In this document: positions 52,641 through 64,000 of the stretch, piece by piece
Layout: every line of letters starts with the position of its first letter
Position numbering within the stretch: position 1 is the first letter of the stretch
Assembly: GCF_014805625.2 (NCBI RefSeq)
Contig: NW_023998416.1
Span: 31,869,794-31,933,793, forward strand
From: Glossina fuscipes
Taxonomy: Eukaryota > Arthropoda > Insecta > Diptera > Glossinidae
Direction of reading: 5' to 3'
DNA length: 64,000 nucleotides
Translations under genes and position numbers: made by a program
The notes under the pieces: generated by a model
Told to the model about the DNA's origin: nothing
The model's input: the letters and a program-made list of their open reading frames with translations, nothing else
Databases searched by the model: none

Positions 52641-52960
52641 GTTAGATAGGATTAGAAGGACGGCGCGATTATTAATAATAGAGGTCTTCTGCAATCATAC
52701 GACCGTTTGGTGAGATTTTCTGGAAATCTTTTATGTCCGCCGTAAGGGTTTTCTTCTTTCTACAGCTTTATAAGTTGTAGGGAAGTTTACTGCAGTTTGT
52801 CGTATTCGAGCAGAAGAAGATAACTGTGCCATATCTGGGCCTAATCAGTGGTTTAGAATTCCAAAGTTTATGGGAGCCCGCCGTATACATCGTAGACGTT
52901 TCCCCCAACCGTTTGACAAGGTCTAGTGCGTCCGTATGGTATGTCCGCTTGGATTCGAAA
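52641..52960 (+). mobile_element. TAGG-associated dispersed repeat, copy A
   Basis: The segment starts in TTAGATAGGATTAGAA, followed by TTAATAATAGAG, ATCATACGACCGTTTGG, and AGATTTTCTGGAA. A second copy starts at 53089. The longer sequence after 52735 (for example CCTAATCAGTGGTTTAGAA) is probably part of the same element, but has no clear partner in copy B. Confidence 0.5.
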
Positions 52961-53039
52961 TCCTTTCTCTTTACAAGACTCAGACAGGCGTAAGTTTGTC
53001 AGTGATGATCTAAATTTAGTATTTCAGTAGTTTAGTAGT

Positions 53040-53180
53040 AGACAGGTAGATAGGCAGGAAGTTAGGTAGCTGCGGTGGTAGGTTGTTAGGTAGGCTTAGA
53101 ACACTGACGCTGTTGTTAACAATAGAGTTTTCCGGGAATCGTACAAAAGTTTAAGAAGATGTTTTGAAACGCAGTTTGAG
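53040..53180 (+). mobile_element. TAGG-associated dispersed repeat, copy B
   Basis: A degenerate TAGG/GGTAG tract at 53040-53094 leads into GGCTTAGAA, GACGCTGTTGTTAACAATAG, ATCGTACAAAAGTTT and AGATGTTTTGAAA. Over about 85 bases this aligns with copy A at roughly two-thirds identity by eye, with an offset of about 442 bases. Both copies follow TAGG-rich sequence in the same orientation. Confidence 0.55.
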
Positions 53181-53184
53181 CACT

Positions 53185-53527
53185 TTCAGATGTTTTTCCC
53201 AAGCAAGCCGTACTAATTGCTAAAGTCTGGAGAATTCGTGTTGAGCGTTCCAATGGAGGAAATCCAGACATACAGACAAGTTTCATGGCAAACCGCAGCT
53301 TTCTTCATACACATGATATATGTGATTTACGATGAAATTAGGAGGAACGCTACCATTTTGAAGTAGAAATTAAATCTCATTCATTTCTTTCTTTTCTCGA
53401 AATTTCAAACGACAGGTTGTTAAGCATTCGAAATTCGGTGTTAACCTAAGAAAGCTAACGCTTATAATATATTTTCGCTTATAAGTTGTTTTAGGCGTTT
53501 GCCTCAATACAATATGCATATATATAT

Positions 53528-53566
<39 letters not shown>

Positions 53567-55495
53567 TTTCTACTATGTTGGAAACCTGTAATGAGTTATG
53601 CATCGTCATGCAATATTTGGAGACAGAATTCTATTTATACTAATGAACTAAAGCTTCCCTCTATGCAAAGATGTATTTTGCTGATGAGATGAATGCGAGT
53701 GTAAGGGTATTTGCCTTCTTCTGTGCTAATAAAATTGTGTGTATTATAAATTAGAAATTTCATGAGGGTTTTCATCTCATCTCTCTACAGTGGTTTTCGG
53801 TTTAGTTAATTACTGTTCCATTATTTTCGTTTTTATTCCAAGCGTCTATCACTTTTTCATCTCTTGCGCTTACTAATTGCAATAGCCACTGCAAAACATT
53901 CTATGCCATACATATATAGTCGTTATTAACTGTAGCCATATTCTTGGGCAACTTATCTCTTGGGAGCACTGTAGTAAGATGGGCAATTTATTAAAGTGCA
54001 TTTCGGTTAGTAGAGCATAAATATTCCTTATTAATGTAAAGAGATCCTCAATGGGGAGCTAAAATGAAATTGCTGATACTATCAAAGCTTTTGATTGAGT
54101 TGTTGCTTATGTACGTACGTATGCGTTATAGAGGTTCCTCTACTTATGCAGTCTTGCTATACGAGAAAAAACAGTAAAATAAAAAAATAAAAATATTTTG
54201 AACGTTAAGGAGAATTAATTGTAAGGAAATTGTGCGTTAAATTAATCAATATATGAGAAAATGTACAGTAAAATCTACTAAAAGATAAACAGCAAAGCAT
54301 TTCATTAAAATCAATCTAATGAAAATTAAACTCTATTTATGGAGTGTTGTTGTAACCACGATTTATTATTCAGATATACAATTGAAAATTGCAAATCATA
54401 AACGAATTATATGCAGTTACGTGTTGAACGTGTTCAAGCTTAAGTTAAGCAAAAGCAATAAATTTTCGAAAGAGAGAAAAATTAATAAAAAAATTGCAGG
54501 AAACAGTCGTTCACACACGTAAAGTAAAGACGTGCGCGGAAAGCTTTCATATAAACGCAGAACTCTAGGCGAATTTCTTTTCATATTTATGTACAAACAT
54601 GTACATATAGTTTATCTGCACACATTTTGGCAAATAATTGTAATGGAAAAAGTTTTGCGAATTCGTTGAAAATATTAAATTAATTGCATGTAAAGATAAA
54701 GTAAAGATAAAATGTAAACTTTCAGAGCTAAAGCTGTATTACCGCAGCAAGACGAAGAAGAAACAACAAATAGCTTGCCTTTGAAAGTTTTTCTCCGCCT
54801 AAAGCTATACGAGACGAAACGTAAACGTAAGGAAGAGAAGAACGAATAAATAGAATTTCTTCTCGACGGTTAGAGTTGCGCTTTAACAGATGTAATAATG
54901 GATGTTTGCATCATTATGGTCATTATGTTTGCACTTTATGCTATTCACATTCATATTCACAAACCCATTCATACGTGAGTAAATATATGAGAATAGAAGA
55001 AATAAGTATCTTTTCCTTTCATCTGAAAAAAGAGTTTCCTTTGCCTGTCTTATCAGTTAACATTATCAATTTCACAGAGACTGCCAAGTTTCTTACCTAT
55101 TCAGGATACTGTAGCAAGACGCGCAGTTCTTATTTCAATTAACCTTAAAGTAAAGTTGAGTCCAGCTTCAGACAATGTAACAGAGAGTGACAGGGAACGA
55201 CCGCCTGTAACAGCACTCACACTTTTCTAACACATTAAAAATAATTTAAATACCTGTCTGACTCCGAATATGAAACTTTCATAAATTATAGTCTGGGAGC
55301 TAGCGGCATAGGGCTTAAAGGCACAAGAAAGCAAAGTTTTTGTTCGCCTTAGGGTCACTCTTCAATACTGCTGACTATGTAATAATAAATTTTTTTTAGT
55401 TTTAAATCCATGGATGTGTCGGTCGGTGTAGGCACGCTTCATGTTAAAGAGAGCTCCAATGAACACAATCGGCAAGCATTACCTGCTGTAAGTCA
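53185..55495. other. AT-rich non-coding stretch, no gene seen
   Basis: Apart from the TA array at 53531-53563 there is nothing assignable; the frames are short. Confidence 0.5.
53516..53563 (+). repeat. (TA)n microsatellite
   Basis: A nearly pure TA array preceded by TATGCATATATATATTATG. It generates an IY-repeat shadow frame on the minus strand. Confidence 0.85.
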
Positions 55496-55499
55496 AAGA

Positions 55500-55900
55500 A
55501 TGTTATTAAAGTGTGCGGAGTTGTGAGGATAAGTGGCACGAACAGATATAAAAACCTATAGGTAGACCGAGATCCGGACCAGCAGCAGAAAAAGGAAACA
55601 TAAAGAGCAAGGAACTTGCGGAACAACACAGCCAAAAGGATGCGCAACAACATGCGAAGTGGAACACGGATCGGCATGGAAATAGACAAATGGAATGAAG
55701 TAGGGACTGATATACAGACAGACATAAGAGCCTATACACCGAGCAATATAAACATCTAGATGCGGACAGATGTACGGAAAGACCTACGCATGGAATGACG
55801 AAAAACCCGACGTAGGGCCCTTTGTAGAGAACGCCGTAGGAATTGAATGACGGAGCAACATAGGAACCAATAAAAGAACCGAAACGGGGCCTTGCCCGTC
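55500..55900 (+). repeat. T-poor decayed tetranucleotide-like tract
   Basis: The plus strand is rich in A and G and poor in T, with repeated words such as GGAACA, GGAAT, GGACAG and GGAAAG. This gives unusually long overlapping minus-strand frames rich in L, F, S and R, with no domain. Decay of an old GGAA/GGAC-type array is the simplest explanation. Confidence 0.45.
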
Positions 55901-55904
55901 AGCT

Positions 55905-57835
55905 GTTTTTGCCTACTAATCTTACGAAATCTTTCATCTTTCTTTCTTTTGTCCGCACAATGAAAATGATGAACTTAGTGCTCAGTCTTGTTGCCATTCG
56001 CGTAGATTTAAACGTTTTTTCTCAATCATTTTAAACACAGTTAAATAGATATTTAAGGCACGGAGCGTACCAATTCACTCAAGCGTTAAGTCGATTTCAT
56101 AGAAAAAAAGGAAAGAAATGAATTGCATTATTATTGCATTCATAGCCCAGTAAATGTTCGCAGGGAGAAAAGCATTACGAGACCGTTTCATTTATGGTTA
56201 TAAAAGCAATACCTGTACATACTATACTTTTAGCGTCATAGATATTAATGGGCTACAAGTGTACAAGAACCACTCTCAGTAACGCTATCAGAAATTATAT
56301 AAATACACACACGCACATAGCTAGTAACACAATAAATGATTGCATTTTCTATTATGTAAAATGATTTATTCACATTTTAATGTGTATGCTGTCATAAGTA
56401 TGTGTCTAAAAAGACTAATGTCAGTTCAAAGCATTTTGCTTAAAAATTTCTTGTAATGAAATCTTAAAAGTTAAGCTACAAAAAATTACAATAAATAATT
56501 TGAGTAGAAATATAAGAAGAGCAGCTGTCAGAAGATAAGTGATTAAATAACCTAAAGACTTATTAGTCAAAGAAGAAATCAGTTGACAGTAACTTATATT
56601 TATGTGTCAAGCAATTTATCGTAGACCTGATAAAAAAATGAAATAATCGAATTATCGCTTAAAAACCAATCGGATCCGTGGGTGGCTGCCTGTGATACAC
56701 TGAAAGGCGGTTAGGACTGATTTTACTTTCCATTAATTTCTTGATCATCACCACTAGTGCTGTAAATTACAACAAAAATAGCGAACATTTTTTAATAGAA
56801 TTTTTTTAAGAAAAATTTTCCAAAATACTTTTTTTTTCAGCATTGCCTTAACTTTCTCCTGCTTACTCTATTGCAAGTAAATAATTAAATTTATTATTTC
56901 TATTTAACGTTGTTGATAGTAAAACAAAATTCTAAATTTGTATAAAATGATTTTATGACTCGCGCACATATCCTATGAACCGATTGTTTCGAATACGTAG
57001 TTAAAAAAACACCGATAAAAACTCTCATCTAAAATTCAATGGAAAAAACTTTATGTGTGTGATGTATATGCCAAAAACTTTAATAACATTCAAGGATAAA
57101 GCAAGAACAACAACGATAACAACAACAGCTTGAGTACATTTTGAATGCTGTACATATTCATAAATATTCAGGAATGAATTTTCGAAGTAAAGCGTCTTCT
57201 TTTTCCTTTTGCAGTAAAGAAGATAACTTACGACTTAGTAAGCATTTTGAACATGACCTACGAAACATAAATTGTAAAAAAAACTTTCTACTCTTATTAA
57301 CAACCCATCTATCTGGTGTTCATTTTCGTGAGTGTCTAACAAAAAATGCAGAGACCAATGGTTTGGCCTCTCACAAAAACTAATTTGGCTTGTTTAAAGT
57401 TACATTTTCAAATTACGTGTGCTCGAGATTTCCATAAATTCATCTCGTGTCCCTCGTATTTATAGAATGCGATAACGTGGTACGCTTCCTTCTGATTGTC
57501 GGCTCTCAGCTTTATATTAACGTTTCGTAATTGGCCCTTAGTCATTGTCCAATAGAGATTCACCTTTGATGCCATGTCCAATAACCATTTCCTTCTTCTT
57601 CTTCCTGTCATGTGATAGTAATTTGGACACCCACTTCTCCACTTTTCATTTATTTGCAAGCTTATGCATACACAAACACAAGTGAGATAAGCGCCGCTTT
57701 TGGAAAAAATCGTTGTTAAGTTCAAAGTCTCCAGCTAAGAGCACTGCAAACGCATTCGTAACGCAGTCCATGCGAACGTTTGGTTTTAAATAATATTAGA
57801 TGTGTAAGGCGATGTGTGAAAATGTACACCTTTCT
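55905..57835. other. AT-rich non-coding stretch, no gene seen
   Basis: No gene is recognisable. A 105-codon minus-strand frame at 57408-57725 shows no known domain and is judged a chance frame. Confidence 0.45.
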
Positions 57836-57849
57836 ATTTCAGTATTGGG

Positions 57850-58600
57850 GCGTTGAGAGAGAAGAATAAATTAATATACGACAGGACAAACGGTTCATAT
57901 GTGGACGGATGTTCGGACGTTCGGGAGAATAGCTAAACAAATTAACAAACCGATCAGTACAATGGCAGTTTGGCGAGTAGACAAAAGCTCGCAAAGTAAC
58001 CTTATCAATGGATACATCGAACGCACGAAAGCATTGAAGGTTGAACCAACGTGCTAAAGAACAAAGAGGCGGACTGCTGAACGAACAAATAAATGGTTCG
58101 GCAAAAAAATAGCCGGGCGTCTGGATGGACTTAGAACGCAATGGAAACCATAGGGATTGGAAGATGAATGAACGAAACAAGTCCGAAAGAAGAAATGAAA
58201 ACAGTGCGGCAGAATCAAATCGGAAAGTCGAAGAGAATGAACGGAAAAGTTTGGAAGGAATGACTGAAATCAATCGAACAAACTCATGAGCGATAAAAGA
58301 CTGAATAAGAAGATGGGAGCTAAAACCGTAGAGTCAGAAAGAACGAGCAAAATGAATCGAATAAATAGATGCACAATAGATGAAAAAGTGGAACGGGTTA
58401 GAAAGAAAAATTTAAAAGGCCGAAAAAAGGAGAGAAACGAAAAGCTCTTTTCAAAAAGGCCCGAACCACGACCGATAGTTGGAAAGACTGACACACAAGC
58501 ATAAGTTGGAGGTATACGCAGATAAATGAAGTGACAAATAGCCCAGCAAAGCGATGCAAACGAGTAATTAGCTGAACGAAACTGTCGATCAAGCGTGTGA
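57850..58600 (+). repeat. Long T-poor tract, decayed GAAY-type array
   Basis: For about 750 bases the plus strand is dominated by A and G and shows words such as GAACGAAC, GAATGAACG, GGAAAG, GAATAAATAG and GAAAGAAG, spaced loosely in fours. Four long overlapping frames arise here, three of them on the minus strand and F/S/R/L-rich, as a TTC-rich array would give. None has a domain. The tract resembles the intact GAAT array at 62.4 kb in unit type, so an ancient, mutated tetranucleotide expansion is the best explanation. Confidence 0.5.
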
Positions 58601-58604
58601 TCTA

Positions 58605-61600
58605 TGTATTAGGTGGCGTAGACGTTACAAACGGAATGAAAATATTTGTGCTCCTTCAAAATTCCATTTAAAGTTGAAGTATATAAAACTAGAAAGTTTT
58701 ATAGTGAGTGCCAATAAAAATACCAACAACTCAGAAATAAAATAAGTTTGGAAAAAGTCTTATGAACGCACATACACACGCACAAAAAGGAAGAACAACA
58801 TCAAAATTAAAGTATCAAACTTTATAGTTTTCATAGAACAAAAAGAAAAGGATATCCAGTTCTGGCATCTATTCCAAAATATTTTACAAAACCTAACAAA
58901 GGCATCCTAAAACTAAATTTAAGGCATAAGTCTGCTTGAGAAGAAGAATTTGGCTTAAAATCACAAAAAGAAAGCAAAAACAAAAATTTCATATTTTGAA
59001 AAAGATATTAAATTTTTTATTTCATATGCGCAGACATTACACACACACACCTACACCTTTCGGAGCGGAAGGTAAAGTAAAAATGCTGTCATTAACAATA
59101 CTTTAACAAAAAAAAACATTTCCGTTATTTTGGAAAATTGTGTAGAAAACAGTAAAACGCGACTGCACAGGTAGTGTAGTCATTATCTTAGCTTTGTTTA
59201 TTTTCCTTATTTCTGTCTCGTTGTTATATATGTTAAGTGTGACTAGCTCATCTTTAACTCATGCTAGGTACGTTATAACGCTTGTTAATCACAGAGTCTA
59301 AGGAGAACGACAAATTGAATGTTAGAGCAATTGTACATCCAATCGCGATTCTTATGGTTTATCCTTATGTTCTCCGTTAATAGGATGAACATGATCGGGA
59401 AATTGCATTCTATCCTCACTAAACACTACTTACAGTTTCAATTTTCTCTTCAAACTCAGTTTTCAGTTGTATGACAACAATATAAAGCTGGCAACGATCA
59501 ACGGTGTTAATAAATGGAAAAAGGAGAAAATAACAATTCATTGTAATCCTGGGTATTTAAGTTCGTGTAATTATTTTGTTTTCCCTAAAAGTTCATACAA
59601 CCTTTTTACATCTAATATAATGCTTCTCTGTCTCTTCAACAGTCTTTGTCTACCTTATTCGAGTCACTTGCAAAGCTAAGTATCTGCAATTCCTTGTCAC
59701 GTATGCACGTGCTTTGGTGAGCACTTTGCTAAATTACACTTCGGTACGAGAGGGATAATTTTTTTTTTAATGAAAAAAAAAAAAAAAAAAAAAAAGAAAC
59801 ATAGGAAAGAAAAAAGGAGACAAAAAAAAAACAAAAATAAAACGCTTAACATACATATGATTACATAGGTCCTCGCTCGAGCACACGCACTCTCGCTTAA
59901 AGTATAAAGCGAGTAATTCTTATATTACTGCGCAGTGAAACGAAATGTTTAAATACAACATACGTACACATATGTAAAATTGAACCCCACCACCCTGCAT
60001 GATTTAATAAAATTGCGTTTTATTTTATTCTTTTTCAGTTTGTTTTTTTTTTTTTGTATTTTCTTCTCAAAACTTAATAGAGAAATTGAATTTTATATGC
60101 GTGTCATGTGATATACATGCACGCAAGCTATGTGCATTTACAAGTTCTACTTAAAAACAATGTCAGTTACATGCTGCGTTAAGAAGGTTCCATTACAGAT
60201 TTCACTAAACTTAAACTATTCCTTCATACCCTTATATAAGATTTTATTTTCTTTTTTCAAATAGTTCACTGTCGCATAGAGTGTAATAAGTTTGTTATTT
60301 TCTTTTTACGGAATTTGATAAATTTGTTAAAATTTTACCATATTTTGTTGTCATTGAGGCACTTTTCAGTTTTGCTTAAGCGTATTTATGTTCAAACGTT
60401 CCAAAGCAATTTCCTTTGTTGGTTCGTTAAAATACACACAACATTAATTTGAATGCATTCCAATCATATGATCCGCTTACGTAAATGAAAAGAATTTTGT
60501 ACATTTTCTTTTAATCCTATTCCTTTAAGGTCTCTTTGCACTGGTTTACTTCCTGATTTTCTCATCAACTGTACTTTTACATTTTCAAAAAATCACAGTG
60601 AACATAATCGCTTTCAAGACAGTTGTAATAGTCCATAGTTAAGCAAAGATGATTTAGCTCGAGCTGATGAGCAATGTTTTTATAATTCTTACCAACTCGT
60701 ACTAAACATAGATCAAAGGTGATACAAAATACAATTCTAATCAGAATAAAATATGGAATCCACGTCCCGGACGTACGCATAGCAACCAAAATACCATACG
60801 AAACATACTTCTGCTGAGGCTAAGGTCTTAAGATCATTCTCGGTCCTCTTGCGATCTTGCGATTGCGATGGCAACTATTAAGATCCTTATGTCATTTTAC
60901 AAATCGCATGCTATATTAGATCAACCTTACGCATATAAATAGCGCTAGTAGAATAAACGTAAAGATTTATAAAAACAGTGCAAACTATGTCTTTTTTTAC
61001 CTTAAAATATAGTTCAAATATATTGTAATGACATGCAACAAAAATTATAAACAATTAGTTCTTGTAAGGAAATATTAAAGATTTACACGAATCAGCCCAA
61101 ACTCTCAAAAAAAACTTATGCAATTTCGCTAAAATAGATATTAGGCTTAAAATTAACGGTATTTTGTGAACAACAATAAAAAAAAAGACTTCTTCCTATC
61201 CTGAAGCGAATCGTCATACCGAAAGCATGGGGCCCACATATTACTGAACAAGTCATAATTCAACACCAAATATTGAATGGTTAGTAAAGGAAAAGGTTTA
61301 CCTTCAACCACACTTATCCCCCAACTTACGCGGTGCACAGGTGTCGCGTAAAACCGTGCAACTTTAAATGAAGAAGGAATATATGGAAAGCCGCGTAAAT
61401 CGAAAAAAAGTACAAATGGAATTTTTTAGCCACTTACTGTCCATAAAACAAAAGTAACACATTTATAGCAGATCATCGGTGAATAGATCTCTAAAGAATA
61501 TTTCCTTGCTCTTTACATGTGCCAAATCCCTACCGTCAATAGCCATTTAAAAATTAATTTGAAAATGTGAACTTAATTAGTGCTCAGTGCTCAGAGTCAA

Positions 61601-62175
61601 TAAGCCCACTAGGAAAATATTACCATCACACCTTAACACGTCTTTCTATTTCCATGTAAGTATTTTAGTCGCAACCTCTTGGGGGAAACTACACAACGAT
61701 ATTAATAGCACCTAAGCAAGTCTTTCCCGCATTTCCTTTTCGATTGTTAAAAAATTCAAATCGAACTCAGCATTTGCTATTTATCAAAAGCTATCATAGA
61801 AAATGGAGTAGATAAGGCCCGTGTGCTAAAATTTCGCTAAAATTGCTTCAATTGCTTCTCTCTCCCTTTCCATGCTTTTATGGCTTTATATAAAAATGCA
61901 TTTTTATTACAAATGGCATTTATTGTGAAAACCATTTGACAGCCACTAACTCACCGCCCGACAGTTAACTTATGTTACTAACTATTGTACGTAGCAAATA
62001 ACCACGCTCTGTGGCGTCTATGAAAACTTTGCTGTACGAATATTTTCCGTTTCTGCTGTTTTCATAAAAAAAAAAGAAGCACAAAATGTATGTACAACTT
62101 CACTCTCCCTCTTTTATTTTCTAACACTGCGAAATGACAGGTTATTAAAAACAAAAGTATTTTCAAAGAAATATT
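58605..62175. other. AT-rich non-coding stretch, no gene seen
   Basis: Only short frames, with an A homopolymer at about 59774-59795 and a T-run near 60042-60055. Confidence 0.5.
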
Positions 62176-62180
62176 CCAAA

Positions 62181-62211
62181 TATGTATGTGTATGCGTATG
62201 CGTATGCGTAC
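62181..62211 (+). repeat. TATGCG hexamer array
   Basis: TATGTATGTG is followed by about three GTATGC units. Confidence 0.75.
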
Positions 62212-62431
62212 ACCTTGAAGAAGAAGTGCTAAGTGGGTTTTCGTTATGCAAATATTTTACAATATTCGAAAATCCCTTATGCCATAAAATAGAGTTCTCC
62301 TCTCATACTCTATAAATATCGTTATAATATGAGGAGAATTTAAATAAAATAGCATTCAAGTTGCTTTCCTGCTGACTTTCAAGTTCTAAAGAAGCCATAA
62401 AGTTCAATTTAGGTGCAATTTGGTCATAAGC

Positions 62432-62492
62432 ATGAATGAAAGAATGAATGAATGAATGAATGAATGAATGAATCAATGAATGCATGAATGCA
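62432..62492 (+). repeat. (GAAT)n microsatellite
   Basis: About twelve tetranucleotide units with GAAA, CAAT and GCAT variants. On the minus strand it makes a repeated SFIH frame that is not a gene. Confidence 0.9.
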
Positions 62493-64000
62493 TGCGTACG
62501 TGCAAATACTTAAAAGCATGTATACAGGTTCAAGCCGAGTTTATGCGTATGTAACCATGCACTTGTGTTTGTATACGTGGATGAGTAAGTTTTGTAAACG
62601 TTTGGATGCCATGTCAAATCAAAATGAATATTTCCGGTATTTCGCATTGATTTATGTTAACAAACGTCTTTAGCTAATGGACTCTCGAGAATCATAACAT
62701 GCAGCATATGTTGGTCGGCTCTTTTTCGTCTCACATGGCCTTTTTCTCTTGAACACTCTGTCGATGTTAAGCTTACACACGATCATACGTACATATGCTT
62801 AACTTGTGCAATGGGAGTTATTTTGCAATAACCACGGGGGTCTTAAATATCAACGAAATGTAAATTGCTCAGCTATACATTTTAGGGTTAAAGAAAACTT
62901 TCGAGCAAAGCATTGTGAAGAACAATAAATAATTAGTGTTCAGTATTCACAATATTTTTGTTCAATAAAAAAATTTAAGAATTTTCTTGAAATTTTTATC
63001 TAATAACTCTGTATGTGCACATATATTCATATATTTGTATATAAATGAGGATGTGTTTGCTGATGCTCGTACAGCAAAATTATTGATTTTCCTTTGCCTT
63101 TGTGTAAGCATAGTGTGCCAAAAAAAGCAAAGAAATCATTGTAACGGAAAGAAAGATGTGATACAATAACAGTATAGTTGGCGCCGTCTAGACTGTCATC
63201 AGTGACGCGTTTGTAAAGCATTTTGTTAACCTTCCAACTAAGAAGAACTGCTCCTTTGACGTCATTGTCCTTAAAAATTATAAAAATTTCTATGTACTTG
63301 CAATACGCAAGGCATCACGTTGATTCAATCGCATGGACATAGGGTTTGTTTAATTTGTCATTTAGAAAATTTATTACAGACTCTGTTTGATATCATATTG
63401 CACAACTTTCTATTCTTTCCTTTATTTACACAATAAACAATAAGGACAACAACGACGACAACAGCAACTACTGCGTGTATAAAGCATATAATAATGTATA
63501 TTAAAGAAATTTATGAAAGAAATAATGTATATTAAAGAAATAAACGCCATATATATATTAAATAAAATATATGTGATAAAAAAAATACAAACGATACAAG
63601 TAGGTTACAAAAAACTTACATACACTGTGTAGAAAATGGCGTAACAATAATCTCAATAGCTGCTTATTGTTATTTATTATCCTTGGCAGCTGTCTGGAGT
63701 TATGTAAACTTAAGATTTCTTATAAATTTTAAACTAATTTTCTTCATCCGCCTCGTATCATTTGCTAATCTGTAAATGACTGTGAAGGGGAAAACTCAAA
63801 TACAACTATAAACAGTTATTGAGACTTCCTTTCTCTTCATGACCCTTGAGAAGCTAACATGACGTTGTTCTTCATCTTACGCTCCACAAAAAGTTAAAGT
63901 TGATCATCTACCCTATACTTAAATCGTTTCAAATGACTCTTATGCCCTTTGCCACAAAAGCCCTTGTTATTCTTATTCTTTTAATAAAGCGAAAACTTTA
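62493..64000. other. AT-rich non-coding stretch, no gene seen
   Basis: Short frames only. A direct repeat with a 31-base period, word ATAATGTATATTAAAGAAAT, lies at 63491 and 63522. Confidence 0.5.

Noticed and set aside
52946..52970. GGATTCGAAATCC, resembling a tRNA B box
   Set aside because: No A box or tRNA fold is visible upstream, and the segment belongs to the TAGG-associated repeat region.
57408..57725. 105-codon minus-strand open frame
   Set aside because: There is no recognisable domain, and its composition fits chance. It could be reconsidered if transcripts were found.
57839..58273. 144-codon minus-strand open frame
   Set aside because: It lies in the T-poor tract. The F/S/R/L-rich product and several overlapping frames are what a decayed TTC-type array would produce.
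63176..63200. TTGGCGCCGTC, resembling a retroviral-type primer binding site
   Set aside because: It does not match the 3' end of a tRNA I can name over enough bases, and no LTR, polypurine tract or pol frame is near.
1..64000. CRISPR array, bacterial operon or phage
   Set aside because: There are no regularly spaced identical repeats with unique spacers, no ribosome-binding-site-led gene series, and the composition and repeats are those of an animal nuclear genome.

Overview
The window looks like non-coding eukaryotic nuclear DNA from an insect, most likely a true fly and possibly a tephritid fruit fly. Signs for this are the strong AT bias, dense A/T homopolymers, the TA, CA, CAA, CATA and GAAT microsatellites, decayed mariner transposons, a jockey/I/CR1-like LINE with an AAAT-type 3' tail, and short tRNA-like retroposons. 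The fly assignment is an inference from style and repeat content. No host gene, exon, rRNA, functional tRNA or CRISPR array could be supported. Nearly all open frames are short, low-complexity, or antisense to repeats. The window is therefore an intergenic desert or the inside of a very long intron.

The recognisable content is a graveyard of mobile elements. (1) Two diverged copies of one non-LTR retrotransposon family: 16579-17840 on the minus strand, which keeps the C-terminal half of the reverse transcriptase region, and about 39755-40550 on the plus strand, which keeps mainly the 3' part. (2) Two mariner transposase relics: about 8500-8960 (minus), with decayed HDNARPH-like and ERW..V...GQ-like motifs at the expected spacing, and about 37530-37640 (plus), with a decayed HPPYSPDLAPSDY-like motif. 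(3) A possible family of tRNA-derived SINEs near 13.4, 32.2, 33.3, 43.6 and 46.1 kb, each with a B-box-like GGTTCAAAT-type motif or a shared body segment. (4) A MITE-like element at 47994-48502 with short inverted termini (TTATACCCTA) and an imperfect 8-bp target duplication. (5) A duplicated TAGG-rich element at 52.6 and 53.1 kb. (6) A repeat with a GACGGACA-type phrase near 26.0 kb.

Simple-sequence structure dominates the rest: several long TA tracts, a G-run and two C-runs, local direct duplications at 24.9, 27.3, 46.4 and 63.5 kb, palindromes at 1.8 and 7.5 kb, and two strongly strand-asymmetric, T-poor tracts at 55.5-55.9 and 57.85-58.6 kb that look like decayed GAAY tetranucleotide arrays.

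Nothing in the window forms an operon or pathway. I did not find a convincing new biological system. The best leads are the MITE-like element, the possible SINE family and the two decayed asymmetric tracts.
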